A stretch of 64,000 nt of DNA from Lutjanus erythropterus (GCA_020091685.1 CM034603.1:22562595-22626594); one strand, 5' to 3'; numbered from the stretch's first letter, positions 1-11,506 are shown. Notes: generated by a model not told the origin, from the letters alone. Made by a program: numbers and translations.

Positions 1-1324
1 ACCAGCGTCCTGTTGCATCACCTGATCAAAGCTGCGATCACTAATTTAAGCCGAGTGAATCAAACTAAATAATGCATTCTGATCACCATTAGGCTATTTC
101 TTTTTTTTTGTCTGACTGGAGGCATGAAAATAGAGAAGACAGAAGAAAAATAACAATTTTCTGCAGATGTTTTTCAGGTTTGCATGAAACAAACACTCAT
201 TTCTCTGCCGAGTCACATTTTACAGTCATAAAACAGTGCAGCTGCATCACTTATAAACCCTCTGACTTTTCTGAGAAGCCGATTCCCATTTTTTGAGACA
301 ATCCAACAGAATATAAAACTATTCCAGGAACCTGTTCCATTGTTAAATTCACAATGAAGCAGACAAGTCCTTTTTCTCCAACAAATTGAGTGAAGTCTGG
401 GTAGGAGTGGATTTAGAGCAGGGGTGTGAAACTCCTTGTAGTTCATTCATCACATACAGCCCAATTTCATCTCTACTGGACCTAACCAGTAAAACCACTG
501 CATGATAACTAAATAAAAACACCTTGAAATGTTTCCCTCTCTCTGTGTAAAGAGGTATAAGTACATTCTGAAAATGTTCATAATTTAATTAACCATCCAT
601 TTACAAAACAGATGATGAAAAGCCTGAGCTGTCTTAAGAAAAATAAGGGCAATTTCAACAATGTCTCCACACTCAGTCTGTCATTACATGTGCTTTACAC
701 CATCTGCATACACAGATCACAGTGCACACAAACGCACAAAACAATTATGTATTTAGGAACTGAAAAACAATATAGTATTTTACTTTTTTATGATTCAAAC
801 GTCTTGTCAAGATCTACAAATTTCCCAGATTTTTCCACTCCTGTATAGTAGTGCTGTCATCACATGATTGCTTTGCATCGGTGTCCCACATCACCCGTTT
901 AGGATCTATCTAGCAATAATGACCCATTTATTGTATATTATCCCTTACATGTCATCTGAAGAAATAAAAATACATTATTTTAGCAAAGTCACATTTAAGT
1001 TTCCTATTGTGTAAACCGAAAAAAGTCAGAGCACATGAGGAAATCCGTGCCTGCCTCTTTCAAAATGACTGACAGATTTCCAACCCACTCCTCCCGAGAG
1101 TGTGTGATACTTTAAATTAGGACCCACGGCAAACATCAATAAATAGTTTCATCTATTAAAACGGCGCAGGTGGAAGTAGGTTCTGTAGACTGTGGTATTT
1201 TTAGACAGTGGTATTTTTAAAAAGCACTAATTACAAGAGAAACAAAAAACAATGACATGAAGCCATTAGGAACAAATTGAATGACAGATTGAAGCATCTG
1301 TGAGGTATGATAAAAAAGTACCTC
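1..1324. other. AT-rich intronic DNA, nothing recognised
   Basis: No open frame above about 80 codons, no long repeat and no recognisable element. Open frames at 108-296 and 612-848 lack coding character. Confidence 0.5.
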
Positions 1325-1440
1325 TGGGGTCTGTGGGTAACTCAGTCGGTAGGATTAAGCTACTAGGAGCTTTCATACTTTTGGATTCTGGAGGTCCCTG
1401 TGGACAAAAGTGTTTTCACTGAAATAGCCACAAAATATGA
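1325..1440 (+). repeat. Possible degraded tRNA-derived SINE
   Basis: The text GTAACTCAGTCGGTAGGAT near 1338 resembles a tRNA A-box region, and it is followed by an element-like stretch (GGAGCTTTCATACTTTTGG, then GGAGGTCCCTGTGG) that I associate with a fish interspersed repeat. No clear B box or target-site duplication, so the identity is tentative. Confidence 0.4.
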
Positions 1441-2784
1441 TGTCAAAAATAAAATTATCAAAATAAAAATCTCCTCTTTTTTCTTTTTTTTTTTTTACTG
1501 CAACTCTGCTGGAGAAAATGTAAACACAGGCTCGTTTCATATGATTTCAAGGACTCGGTGGCAACCATTAAGAATAATTATATAGAAGTAGCCAGTTTTT
1601 TTGCAGATGGTCTTGTCTGTTTATGTAGGTCATATTCAAACATCAGTATTAAACTGAAACAGTTTTGTAACAAGTTAAAACTCCTTGTAGTATCTTTATT
1701 AATATGTAAATGCAGCACCACATGAAAACCGCTGCCATCTGACCTGATTAGATTTTACATTAGCACACTTTCAAACTGAAGCCAGTATAACATATCCTGT
1801 CCATTAATGGAAATAATTAATTCAGGGCCAATGAAATGCAGGGGCATGACTGTATATTTATGTATATAGGACCATATGTCAGTTTCATGGTGTGTGTTCC
1901 TCATGTGAAACATGAACAAATACAGGCTTTGGAAACAAATTTCCCTCCAGGGACAAAAAAAAACATCCATGTTATTTGATTGACTGAACAGGGACAAAGA
2001 AGTTCAGAAAGTATGTAACGGTTGTAGGGCTGCCTCTACCTATTATTGAAAAAAAATAAATAAATAAAAATTAAAGCAGAAATACAACTTCTCAGTCATT
2101 CAACCATTTCCAAGAGGCGCTGTGCCGCTGGGCCAAAGACAAACGGCGTTATGGCAAAATTCTATTGATATGTGTTCCCTCTTACCTTATGATCTGCTAT
2201 GCCTAACCATAACCTACCCTTCACTTTTATACTAAACGTGAGAACAGGCATAAGCTATTATAACAATGTGCATTAGGGCTGAATAATTGAAATACTATTA
2301 AAATGAAAATATGGCAAAAATATAAGTGCAATATCCAAACTGCAGAAGCTGCAATCTTTTGATAAAGGTCATAAAACAGGATCATAATAAAGTACTGTAG
2401 TGCTGCAGAGATGCCTCGACCCACAAATTTTGTTCTCCAGATATAATACTACATGTTTGTTTGGCACAGACAACAAACAGACCAACAAATGTCATATCAT
2501 AATGATTTTAGTAGTTTCTTTCTTTCTGTTGCATACTAATAACAAAGCATTATTGCTTTGCACCAGCAGGGGTTGGTATTGAGGTATTGAGGGGGGAGCA
2601 ATGTTAGAAGAAAATATCAGGAGAAAAAGACTAAATTTGTTCATTCATTTAGTCTGTAATGGAGACATCATTTTCCACACACATGACAGCGAGGCTTATG
2701 GGGAACCAGTCTAAACGAGGATGGTGTCATTACTCTACAGCCATTACACTGTGCAATCAACATTTACTTCACAATGATAAGTTA
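1441..2784. other. AT-rich intronic DNA, nothing recognised
   Basis: Contains short A/T runs (1481-1497, 2049-2068) and no supported gene or element. Confidence 0.45.
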
Positions 2785-2995
2785 AACCATAAAAGTTGTC
2801 TATTTCCATTTTAATCTGCCAATTACTTTTTTTTAGATTGGCTGATTAATCTTTTGGTCTCTATACATAAGAAAATAATGAAAATGCCCGCCATAGTTTC
2901 CCAGATAAAAGGTCTAGCTTTGTCCGACCCATTGCTTTCTACCAAAGCAAACAGAGAAAAGCAGTAATCCTCACAGTCGAGAAGCTGGACTCAGT
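2785..2995. repeat. MITE family A fragment (CGATTAATCG type)
   Basis: Shares with the copies at 8549-8863, 14795-14885, 32449-32727 and 47222-47442 a core that includes GGCTGATTAATCTTTTGGTC, GTTTCCCAGATAAAAGG, TTTGTCCGACC and AGAAAAGCAGTAATCCTCAC. I know this as a very abundant percomorph MITE whose complete copies start AGGGCTGCAACTAACGATTA. Here both termini are eroded. Confidence 0.65.
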
Positions 2996-3612
2996 AAGCT
3001 CACTACTTACTTACTTATTAGCTCATAGAACATCCAAATCATTTTTCATTTCATAGTGCGATTTTGAGCCTAAGAGGGATGAACGGTAACCTTGTCCCAC
3101 ATGTGGAACACCCCGGGAGCCTGCCCTGGTTTCATTAAGCCCATCCATCCACCCACGGCGGCCTAATAAAAGTACAAAAACACCAACCTGCAGACTGACA
3201 ACAGCCGGTCACATCTCTGCTCCAACTGCAGGAGCATCATCCCAGACAGCGGGGAGACCGCCAACCTCTGTTTCCTCATTCTGTCGGCATCTGAGCCCTC
3301 CTCTGCCTGTCCCTCACTGGGCTACGAGAACCATCAATGCTGCCCAAACACTCACCCTGCATGACTTCATGACCCGAGTAAGACATGGCTGTCAGAGCTG
3401 CAGGGATTAACCTTGAGGGGGGGTGGAGGGGGTGAAAGGGAGAGGCTGCTCAGTCCCAGACCACCCGGGGAGGCGGTATCCTTGAGAGCAGAGGGAGGCG
3501 GGTGGGTTGGGTTCTAGTGTCAGTTCATTCTGAATAAATGTGACGCTCGCCACTGAAAATGCGTTTCTGGTGTTAAAGGGATAGTTCAGATTATTTGAGG
3601 TGGGATTGTATG

Positions 3613-3795
3613 AGCAGAGGTGGCAAAAGAACATACATTCTGTACTCAAGATGAAGTACTGATGCTTAAGAAAAGACTGGCAAAAGCAGAAATACTGATT
3701 CAACTTCTTTACTTGAGTAAAAGTGAAAAAGTTCAGGCTCTGAAATGTATTCAAAATCTAAAAGTAAAAAGTTGCCATCTAAAGGACATTTCTAC
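3613..3795 (+). repeat. Family M repeat fragment (GTACTTGAGTAAAAGT type)
   Basis: CAGAGGTGGCAAAAGAACAT followed by many short CTTGAGTAAAAGT-like units. I know this pattern as a common fish repeat with hAT-like CAGAGGTG ends. Related pieces lie at 17846-17970, 20583-20745, 21988-22072, 44843-45040 and 48728-48852. Confidence 0.6.
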
Positions 3796-3871
3796 TGACT
3801 ACTTCTGTGCGAAGTTAAATGAACCTCACTTTTTTCTGTTCAAGCCGCCCTCGCCTGTCTGAGTTGTTATG

Positions 3872-4331
3872 AATTTGTAGTCTTGATACATTGTTTCTGT
3901 CTCATTTCATCCTTCATCGTTTACGCTATTTTTCATCTAGTTACATCTTTTTTATCTTGTTGCGTCTATCGTTTTGTTTTACGTCTTTTTTGCCTTGGTA
4001 TGTCTTTTATGTCTTGATACGTCATTTAAAGTTTTGTTACCTCTTTTTTTAATCTCATTACAAGTTTTTTGTCTTTTTACATCTCTCACGTTGTTTGTCT
4101 TTTTATCATCTTTTGTCAGTTTTCGTCTTTAAGTCTTGTTTCCTCTTTTTCATATTGTTATGTCTTTTGTCTTGTTTTTATCACTTACAGTGTTTTTCAT
4201 CTTGTTACTTTTTTGTCTTGTTGCACCTTTTATGTTGTTTTTGTCTTTTTGTGTCTTTTTCATTTTTTTTTATTATGTCTTTTACATTGTTTTTGTCTCA
4301 TTATGTTGTTTTTTGTCTTTTTTTTTTTTTA
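3872..4331. repeat. T-rich degenerate minisatellite
   Basis: About 460 bp of drifting units of the form TCTTGTTACGTCTTTT or TGTCTTTTT, roughly 12-24 bp each, without a fixed period. Open frames across it are low-complexity F/L/C/S strings caused by composition and are not genes. Confidence 0.75.
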
Positions 4332-4510
4332 TCTCACAGAACATAGGAGAGGAGTTGGTCTACAGCTGCCTCGACCAGTTGATTTGTTTGTGTTGTTGTG
4401 TGACTTAGCAGAATCCAAACTATCCTTTTAAAATGCCAAAGTCACACAATAACACAAACAAACTAGCACATGGAGGCAGCAGTAGACCAGCAGCTCCCAT
4501 GTTCTGAGAG
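4332..4510. repeat. Fold-back inverted repeat
   Basis: The left arm (4332-4404) and right arm (4441-4510) are imperfect reverse complements: TCACAGAACATAGGAG pairs with CTCCCATGTTCTGAGAG, and GTTTGTGTTGTTGTGTGAC pairs with GTCACACAATAACACAAAC. The 36-base spacer carries the right end of the family D element, so this may be two oppositely oriented copies joined at their ends. Confidence 0.75.
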
Positions 4511-5639
4511 GTAAAATTACTGATTTCACCTATGGAGTTTTGTTGCTTTGGAGAGAGCGATAGTTAAGATTATATATTGGCAGCTTCCTGTCAGAAAATG
4601 CTGTCAAACAAAGTAAAGCAGTGAAAATATTCTAAATATAGTGTGCACTTAAACCGATATTGATTTTTCAAACCGTCCCTGTTTTGGACAACCTGTGTGA
4701 GTCAGAAGTGTGACGTTATTGAGTGTCATTACAACACTCTGTACAAGACTGAGTGATCAAGGAACAGTGAGGAATAAAAGCCACAGAGGACTCATACAAT
4801 CATACTTCATTACTGTGTGATTGTAGATGTAGAAAAATCATGCAGTTTGTGCGGCCTGATTGGCTTTGCAGTCAGTGCTCAGGGGCCCTTTACTGCCCAT
4901 GGGTAACATGGGCTATAATTGGTGGTTAAAACTCACGTTGGTCTTAAGGGGGCATGGAATCAGCCTTAATTCCTGCCCCTCCTCCCCCTCCTCCCTTCCT
5001 CAACTCAGCTCGGTCCCTTGAGGAAAAGACATACTTACGCTGCAGTGAACCATTACGCTTGACGTATGCCATACCCCCTCAGAGCGGAGAAATAGCATTC
5101 GAGTGTTGTTATTGATTTTGTGTGGCTGAATGCAGTGGGAAAGGGGGATCGAGCGAGGGCTTAGTGAGGATGCGGGGTCTTCAAGGATGCGAAGGATATG
5201 GCCGGTAAATGTGAGCGCTGAGAGGCGGCAATCATCCAGCCCAGCAGGATGCTGTCTGGCTGTCTAGTATTGCCCAGAAATACCAAATACAAAAAAAACT
5301 GAGCATTTCCAACCTCCTCCAGGCTGACCTTTAGGCTCGTCAAAGGCGCCTTTGTTTTCTGGGGCGTCCTCAGAGAATAGAGAGGACTTCCACCCACAGT
5401 CCGAAATGAGTGGTAGCTTGAAGCAAATATGCTTTTGAAAGATCTTAACAATGGAAGAAAGGGGGTATTCTGACCTCAATGTACATATAAATATCTTGTA
5501 TGGTATGTCAGCGTGATCATGTGCTGCTCACTGGGTCGTGAATGCAGCTGTTGTCTTCCATGACACGTTAGTGACTGATGGGGTCACATTTTCTGGTATC
5601 ATATGAATGAGGAAAAACAAAGCGAGTTTTGATCATAAA
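4511..5639. other. Intronic DNA, nothing recognised
   Basis: Mixed-composition sequence without a supported gene. The open frames on the minus strand (5161-5479) have no splice-site framing or familiar motif. Confidence 0.45.
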
Positions 5640-5960
5640 ATAGCCAAAGACGCGGCACAAAATGTTAGATCTTTTTAGTGAGTTTTATTTTGTTTCTACC
5701 AAGTTTGGAAGAAGCTGATGATCATGATGACGTTAAAAGTACAGTTTTTCTAAGGGAGTCTAGTTAGTTTGGCGAGAGCAATAAGACATTTCTGGTTAAA
5801 CGAAACGTATCTTACTCTTACATGTATATATTTTTGGGATTTTATGCCTTTATTGGATTGAACAGGTGAAGCCTCAGTACATGGGGCGAATGCTCTACCA
5901 ACTAAGCCACCAGGACACCAAAAACGTATCTTATTCTTTAAAAAACATCCCTCACTCTAG
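5640..5960. repeat. Family L repeat copy (TTTCTGGTTAAAC type), interrupted by a SINE
   Basis: TTAGTGAGTTTTATTTTG and GGCGAGAGCAATAAGACATT, then TTCTGGTTAAACGAAACGTA, match the copy at 10376-10520 (GGCGAGAACAATAAAACAGC and TTTCTGGTTAAACAAAACC). Related sequence is at 9775-10520, 11180-11385, 35560-35765 and 36650-37035. A SINE at 5820-5921 splits the 3' part. Confidence 0.65.
5820..5921 (-). mobile_element. tRNA-derived SINE, internally shortened, with target-site duplication
   Basis: On the minus strand it starts GGTGTCCTGGTGGCTTAGTT and continues GGTAGAGCATTCGCCCCATG, a tRNA-like A-box head. It ends in a tail containing CCAATAAAGGCATAAAATCC. The usual middle part, including the B-box region, is missing compared with the fuller copy at 18755-18937. 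It is flanked by AAACGTATCTTACTCTT (5803-5819) and AAACGTATCTTATTCTT (5922-5938), a 17-bp target-site duplication with one mismatch, typical of LINE-driven insertion. Confidence 0.8.
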
Positions 5961-6234
5961 TCCTGACATACTACACTCCTTCCCATTATGCTGTCAGACT
6001 CTGAGCCTGTCGGTGGAAAAAACAAAAGCAAGAATTACCTGCCCCGTGTGCTCAGGTGACAGTGCAGACAGTACGACACCTGTGCTCCGCATCACTCTTT
6101 TCTGCTTCCATCACAGTTAGTTTGTGGTTTGTGGTGACTTTGAGACTCGGTTTAAAAAGTGTCCAGCCCGTCATGCTGCTCCTGTAATGATGCTTCTTCT
6201 TCCTTTTTCATTCCCTGTGCCTTTTTGGGTAATA

Positions 6235-6500
6235 ATATATATTAAGGTACTTGTAATAAACATTAGTTAACAGTAATAAGGCCCTATAAGATGCTTATTA
6301 ACATTAATATTGTTTATAAGACTGTGTTATGATGATGAAGTGTTATGATAGCATAATAAATGTGTTTATTGTGACATAGGACATTTTAAAGCACTTATAC
6401 CAAACTTGTTAACATTTTATAGACTGCTGAAGAGTCTTAATAAAAGACTTATGTTTGATGCGCTGTCCTTTTAATAGACATTGTGTCACTTGAGGTTAAA
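6235..6500. repeat. Interspersed repeat, AT-rich
   Basis: TAATAAGGCCCTATAAGATG, ACTGTGTTATGATGATG, CCAAACTTGTTAACATTTTA and GACTTATGTTTGATGCGCTG are parts I associate with an abundant fish repeat of unknown class. Assignment is from memory only. Confidence 0.45.
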
Positions 6501-6534
6501 CAGCTAAAATGTAGATTTTGATTTATACATCATC

Positions 6535-6776
6535 AAATTGTATGTATATATTGTATGCTCTGGTCATGGAGGGTGGCTGCTCACCATAGAGTCTGGTACT
6601 GCTTGGAGTTTCTGACTGTTAAAGGAAGTTTTTCCTCACCACCGTCACTTGCTCTTGGTGGAATTGTTGGGTCTCGCTAAATAATATTATAAAGAGCACA
6701 GACTGGGCCTGCTCTGTATGAAAAGTGCCCTGAGATCATTTCTGTTATGATTTGGCGCTATATAAATAGAAGTGAA
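6535..6776 (+). repeat. Interspersed-repeat 3' tail (GGCGCTATATAAATA type)
   Basis: GTTAAAGGAAGTTTTTCCTC, AAAGTGCCCTGAGATCATTT and ATGATTTGGCGCTATATAAA form the widespread fish retroposon-like 3' tail. A shorter tail is at 11464-11506. The parent class is not decided here. Confidence 0.6.
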
Positions 6777-8080
6777 AAATTGAAGGTTGTCGGTGAGCTG
6801 ATCATTTCCTGCTTTCATTATACTCCCACAGTAACTGTATTTACAGTATTTCATTTACTTTGGGATATGAGCGAGGGTGGAACGATCCACCTTGTTTCAT
6901 TACTGAATATAAGAATATTCTGTGTGGTCACTGTATTTACGTTGAGTCATTCACTGTGACAGAGAGTCGGGGCACTGTGAGCAGGAGGTCTGCAGAGAAA
7001 ATGGGTTTTTTAGATGTGTGTTACTGAAACTGAGTGGATACCTTTTTTTCAATTTGCTTCATGTCGTCTTCACTCTCAACCGTCTCTACAGGCATCAGAC
7101 ATCTACAGAAGCCACAAGCAGCCCAGACTGACCAATCACAGCTCTTGCCGTTAGGACTGTGATGATAACCACATTACCACACAGCGCCACAGTCATGTGA
7201 TGCTTACCGCAGGACCATCACTGCAGATTTTATTTTGTAGGATCAATCTCATGTTTTTCCATTGAGCAATGCATTAGAGATCGGAGCTGTCACACGTGTC
7301 CAGTCAGGAACACAGCCTCTAACTGGTCAACTGACTCAACAAAAGGTATCATGGGATTTGCACTGAACAGCTAACAAAAACAACTGTTTAAAACTAAAAA
7401 TGGATGAATAACTACAGAAGACATTCAGTATTGGATTTGTCATTGTGGATTTAAAACGTCTCCAAAAAGACACTTCAGTTTAAAGCTGGATTACAGAGCT
7501 CCTGAACGGGAGATGATCACACCGGAGCTCATGCTGTAGGCACTGAGCTAATTTTATCATTACACCTTCCAGCTCAGATTACTTCAGGTCTAACCCCCTT
7601 CGCTTTTCCAGCAGTTGGGAAACAACGGACGAGAATTTTCTTGCTCTTGAGAAGCTGCATCGTTCATTAACTGATGCACTGTAACCTGAACTGTACATTT
7701 ACTGCCAGACTAACAACTTAGTGATAACTTTTCCCTCTGCTGTGCCAGCAGCACCGTCACTCTCAAGATATGTTCGGACTACCAGTGATAAAGTATCAGC
7801 CTACAAGTCAGCTGGCCATGTTTGGCCATTTTGTAGCTGTGTTGCCAGTAATGTGAACATACAGTCAGTCTGGCCTGCTGCTCACTCAGTCTCCCTCACT
7901 TGCATGGCGCACACATGTTAAGCACTGCCCTATATTTTAAAAGAGCTGACCGTATCTTTCAATAAAGTCCAATACAACCTAATTATTTCGGCAGTCACAG
8001 CAATCCACCAATCTACAGGAAGGTTAAGCTTTTTCACCACAGTAAGAAAAAATCCATACCTTGAAAGCCCTAATTGCTGT
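6777..8080. other. Intronic DNA, nothing recognised
   Basis: No supported gene, long tandem repeat or element end. A CCAAT-like box occurs near 7131 but nothing around it suggests a promoter. Confidence 0.45.
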
Positions 8081-8495
8081 TAGGGATGCATGATAATATT
8101 GGCACATCAGCAGTATTGGCTGATAAAGATTTTAAAATGAAATATCGGTATTGGCCCAAAATGTTAATTTCTGCCAATAACAAGATGATGCTTTAATCAT
8201 GCATATGCAACGCAATAAGTGCCGTCTTAAGTGCCTTCATCCCGATCATTTCAACACAGAAAGAAGAAACAGGCACCAGCAGAAAACTGCCTGCAGTAGT
8301 TTTCTTGTTTTGTGCCATGAATGTGTACACTTTCAAAAGCATTGTATTGACTGCATCTGCCAGCAGGCCATCATGACAAGAATAGTAATGGAAACATAAC
8401 ATTCAACCACAACCATCAGTATCAGCAATCGGCCAAAATGCCTTGAAAATATTGCCATATTGGATAACCAAATTCCGATATATTGTGAATCCCCA
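8081..8495. mobile_element. hAT-like MITE (TAGGGATGCATGATAATAT ends)
   Basis: The left end TAGGGATGCATGATAATATT and the right end CCGATATATTGTGAATCCCCA are imperfect inverted repeats. The interior has ATATCGGTATTGGCCC and TCGGCCAAAATGCC, a pattern I know from a common fish hAT-type MITE. Flanking octamers ATTGCTGT (8073-8080) and CTGGCTGT (8496-8503) match at 6 of 8 positions, fitting an eroded 8-bp hAT target-site duplication. Confidence 0.75.
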
Positions 8496-8548
8496 CTGGC
8501 TGTATGTGCAGCATACCTCCTTAGGACAGAAGTACAAATGACGGTTAT

Positions 8549-8863
8549 GAGCTGCAATGATTAGTTGATTAATCGATTAGTGGAATGAAAAAAAAGTAGT
8601 TGCCAAATGTTTCAATAATCAATCGTCATTATTCAAGCAAAAATGTTCCTGTTCTAGCTTCGTGAATGTCAGGATGTGCTGCTTTTCTTTGTCATTTATG
8701 ACATGAACTAGAGAGTCTTTAGGTTTTTGACTGCGGGTCAGACAAAAGAAGAAACTGAAGGCGTCACTTTGGGCTCTGGAATTTGTGATTTTTCACAGTT
8801 TTTTGACATTTTATAGACAACAGTTAATCGTAAAATCAGCAACAAAAGGTTGTGATTGCAGCT
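8549..8863. mobile_element. MITE family A, nearly complete copy
   Basis: Starts GAGCTGCAATGATTAGTTGA and ends near TTGTGATTGCAGCT, i.e. inverted GAGCTGCAATGATT-like termini. The interior has CGATTAGTGGAATG, TGCTGCTTTTCTTTGTCATT, GGCGTCACTTTGGGCTCTGG and TTGACATTTTATAGACAACA, shared in part with 47222-47442 and the reverse-oriented copies at 2785-2995 and 32449-32727. Confidence 0.75.
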
Positions 8864-9774
8864 AAATTTCGAAACCATCGAACCATGAATGCCTGTAAAA
8901 AATGTAATGCCATCTATTGTGTAGATTTTGTGAAAAAATGGAATAATATGGCAGACTGACCAACATTTCCATCCCCACAGCTAAATACTGAACAGAAAAT
9001 GACTGCAGCAGCAACAATTAAAACAATATCATTAAATCCTCAAACAAAATCAACGTGGAGTACAGGACAGACTGTTTGGCGGAGAATGGCGCCACAGTCT
9101 TCTGCAAAGCCAGACGTTTATAACAGCGGGGTGAAGTTAAAATAAGTCTCAGTGGGAAGAATCAAGTAGATATTTGCAATGCTAATGGCTTATTTCATCA
9201 TTTAGTAAAATTGCCTGTGAAAAGGGGCACAAAAAAAGCTCCAAAATCAGATAAAAAAGGGACAAAAATGCCCTAAAAAAATCAGTTAATTTCTTAATCT
9301 GGTTCCTACTGTGAGAGCCAAAATGTGCAATTTATGATATGAAATGATGAAAAGGAGAAGAAGAAGAAGGAGGAGGAGGAGAGGGGGGAGGAAGGAGGGG
9401 TATGGAAGGAGGAATGAGAGGATGAATAAATGAAATGAAATGAAATGGTCTCTGTTCTGTGCATGTTGTCCTTGTGTCTCTGTCCCTCTGTGTGTATGTA
9501 TTTTGTTCTGTCTATGTGAATGGATTGCATGAGCTTTGCCTCTTGTGCTTGTCCTCGTACCAGATCTCCATGGTGGAGACGAGGTTGTGTGACGTATGAA
9601 GATGCTTGATGTGTTTCTTCATATGTTTACGATCTGTTTATAAAAATTATGATTGTCTGTGCTGTGATTTCACTGTGTTGGTCTGTTCTGTACACACAAC
9701 ATCTACTGCATGTCCGTCTGTCCTGGACAGTTTGTTGCTATCCTGAGGTTTTACCTGTTTTCAGTAAGAAGGTA
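8864..9774. other. Intronic DNA with a GA-rich tract
   Basis: Holds a purine-rich stretch of AGA/AGG units at 9350-9420. Nothing else is recognised. Confidence 0.45.
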
Positions 9775-10520
9775 GCTTTGGACATTTTCAACCCAGATCC
9801 TATTTTCCTATGCTTTTGTGTTTAAGTGACTAATGGGGGCAATAATTTTTGAAACTGGTCCAGTATTGAGGGAAAACACTGCAGCCAGAAGAAGCAAAAT
9901 TAAGCTATAATGTAATTCCTCCAGGCAACTGCCTCCTATCAAAGTACATCCACTAAAGGTGCTCGTTTTTGCATTTTTGTGTCTGACAATATTATGGAAA
10001 GGATACCTGCAGAGATAAACCTTTTTTTAAAAGAGTAATATATGTTTTGTTTAACCAGAAACATCTATTTTTACTAAATTCCCTTTGCAGAAATCATCGT
10101 CACTGTCATTCAAACTCAGCAGAAGCTCAATGAAAGTCCCTCAAAAATGCCTAGGCTTATCTTTCAACCATTTCAACAATCACCAACTTTGATTGTTTGG
10201 TTGAAATAAACCCTTAATTCACCGTCTAAGATGGGAAAATATCAGGAGAGGAGCAAGAGGGAAGTCAAGAAATTGTGTGTACAGACAAGATATATTCAAA
10301 TCCAACTCTGTGAATTAAGACTTTATTTTGACTAAACCAGAACTGGTGATTGTTGGAACGGGGGAAATTTGAACCAAGATGTTTTTGGTGAGTTTTATTC
10401 TGATTCTGCTGAGTCTGAATTGTGTTTTACGGTGATAAAATTACTGTCTATGCAAAAGAAGATGGATGAATTTGGCGAGAACAATAAAACAGCTGTTTCT
10501 GGTTAAACAAAACCTGTCTT
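9775..10520. repeat. Family L repeat, long copy
   Basis: Contains CTAATGGGGGCAATAATTTT, GAAACTGGTCCAGTATTGAG, ACTAAAGGTGCTCGTTTTTG and, near its end, GGCGAGAACAATAAAACAGC. The 9775-9990 part recurs as its reverse complement at 11180-11385 (CTCAATACTGGACCAGTTTC). GGTTGAAATAAACCCTTAAT (10199) recurs as GGTTGAAAATAAACCCTTAA at 36911. Confidence 0.65.
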
Positions 10521-11179
10521 CAGGCCTTTTTCAGAGACCAATTTTTATATAGCGCTTTACATCAAGTGTGATGCAATTTTGTGAATAATTGATTATGTTT
10601 CTGAAAAAAATTGTGCTATGACAACAAAGAAAATAATCAACACCAAGTAACAGTGACCTGGGGCTCCTGTTCCTTAATAAAAAGCAGAAAAAAAGACCAG
10701 GGTACATGCAATATTTAGAAAGAGAAGAGAAACCGGTGAGTATCACTGCTTGGCTCAGAAGCTGAAACTGCGCCACAGCTGCGTCACAATGAATTTTAGG
10801 ATGTCTTTTGGACAATCTGAAACACAACTTCAACAGCTGACGCCGAGCTTGAAGAAACAGAGGAGTAATTTCAGAGAGCTGGCTGACCAGGAGAAACAGC
10901 GAGCAACACGTGTATTATACTGTGTGATTTGTAAACAGTTCCAGCTGTGTGCATCTGGTTTACTGTTCGAAGATGTTTTCCATTGACTGTTGATGCTCGA
11001 CATACACACCACTGTTATACTGAAGCACACTGTCTATTCCTCTCCAGAAGTTGTCTTTGAATACATTGTCTCTGTAGTTTTCTTCCCCTTTTATCATATA
11101 AAACTGCGTTTTGTGAAACAAGTGATCCACCATGTTGAATGTATTGAACAAAAAGTCATTAACAACATGCAGAAAGACT

Positions 11180-11385
11180 GGATGGCTGTTTTCAGCTTGT
11201 CAGTGTCAAAAACAAGCACTTTTAGTGGGCTTGCTTTGATGGTGTGCAGTTTCCCAGAGGGATTATGTTGTAGCTTAGTTTCAGCTTCACCACTATCCCT
11301 CAATACTGGACCAGTTTCAAAAGTTGTCATACCCATTAGTCACTTAGAAACAAAAACATGGAAACAAGGGTCCAGGATGGAAAAT
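11180..11385. repeat. Family L repeat, inverted copy
   Basis: CACTTTTAGTGGGC, TTATGTTGTAGCTTAGTTTC, CTCAATACTGGACCAGTTTC and ACCCATTAGTCACTTA are the reverse complement of the 9775-9990 segment. The two copies lie head to head with about 1.2 kb between them. Confidence 0.65.
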
Positions 11386-11463
11386 ACCTAAATGAAGGGG
11401 AGTTATCTGACTTATCTGAATCATGGGTGTGGTATACAGTTCAGATTGGAAAGTCACTTGAGG

Positions 11464-11506
11464 CCTATTTGTGATTTGTGGTGTTGAGCTATATAAATAA
11501 AAACTG
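11464..11506 (+). repeat. Short interspersed-repeat tail
   Basis: TTGAGCTATATAAATAAAAA matches the 3' end of the repeat at 6535-6776 (GGCGCTATATAAATAGAA). Confidence 0.5.

Larger units (their letters stand above)
3573..4432. mobile_element. Nested MITE composite (family D; GGGATAGTTCAGATT ends)
   Basis: The left end TTAAAGGGATAGTTCAGATT (from 3574) and the right end AATCCAAACTATCCTTTTAAA (4412-4432) are inverted copies of each other, as in a short-TIR DNA transposon. Inside lie a family M fragment (3613-3795) that starts CAGAGGTGGCAAAAG, a hAT-like end, and a T-rich degenerate minisatellite (3872-4331). The same family appears at 49788-49975 (GATTATTTGAAGTGGGGTTT) and about 56028-56060. I read it as one old element enlarged by an insertion and by tandem expansion. 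Confidence 0.6.

Noticed and set aside
4069-4431. Hydrophobic plus-strand open frames that look like membrane proteins
   Set aside because: They lie in the T-rich minisatellite, where F, L, V, C and S codons arise by composition in all frames.
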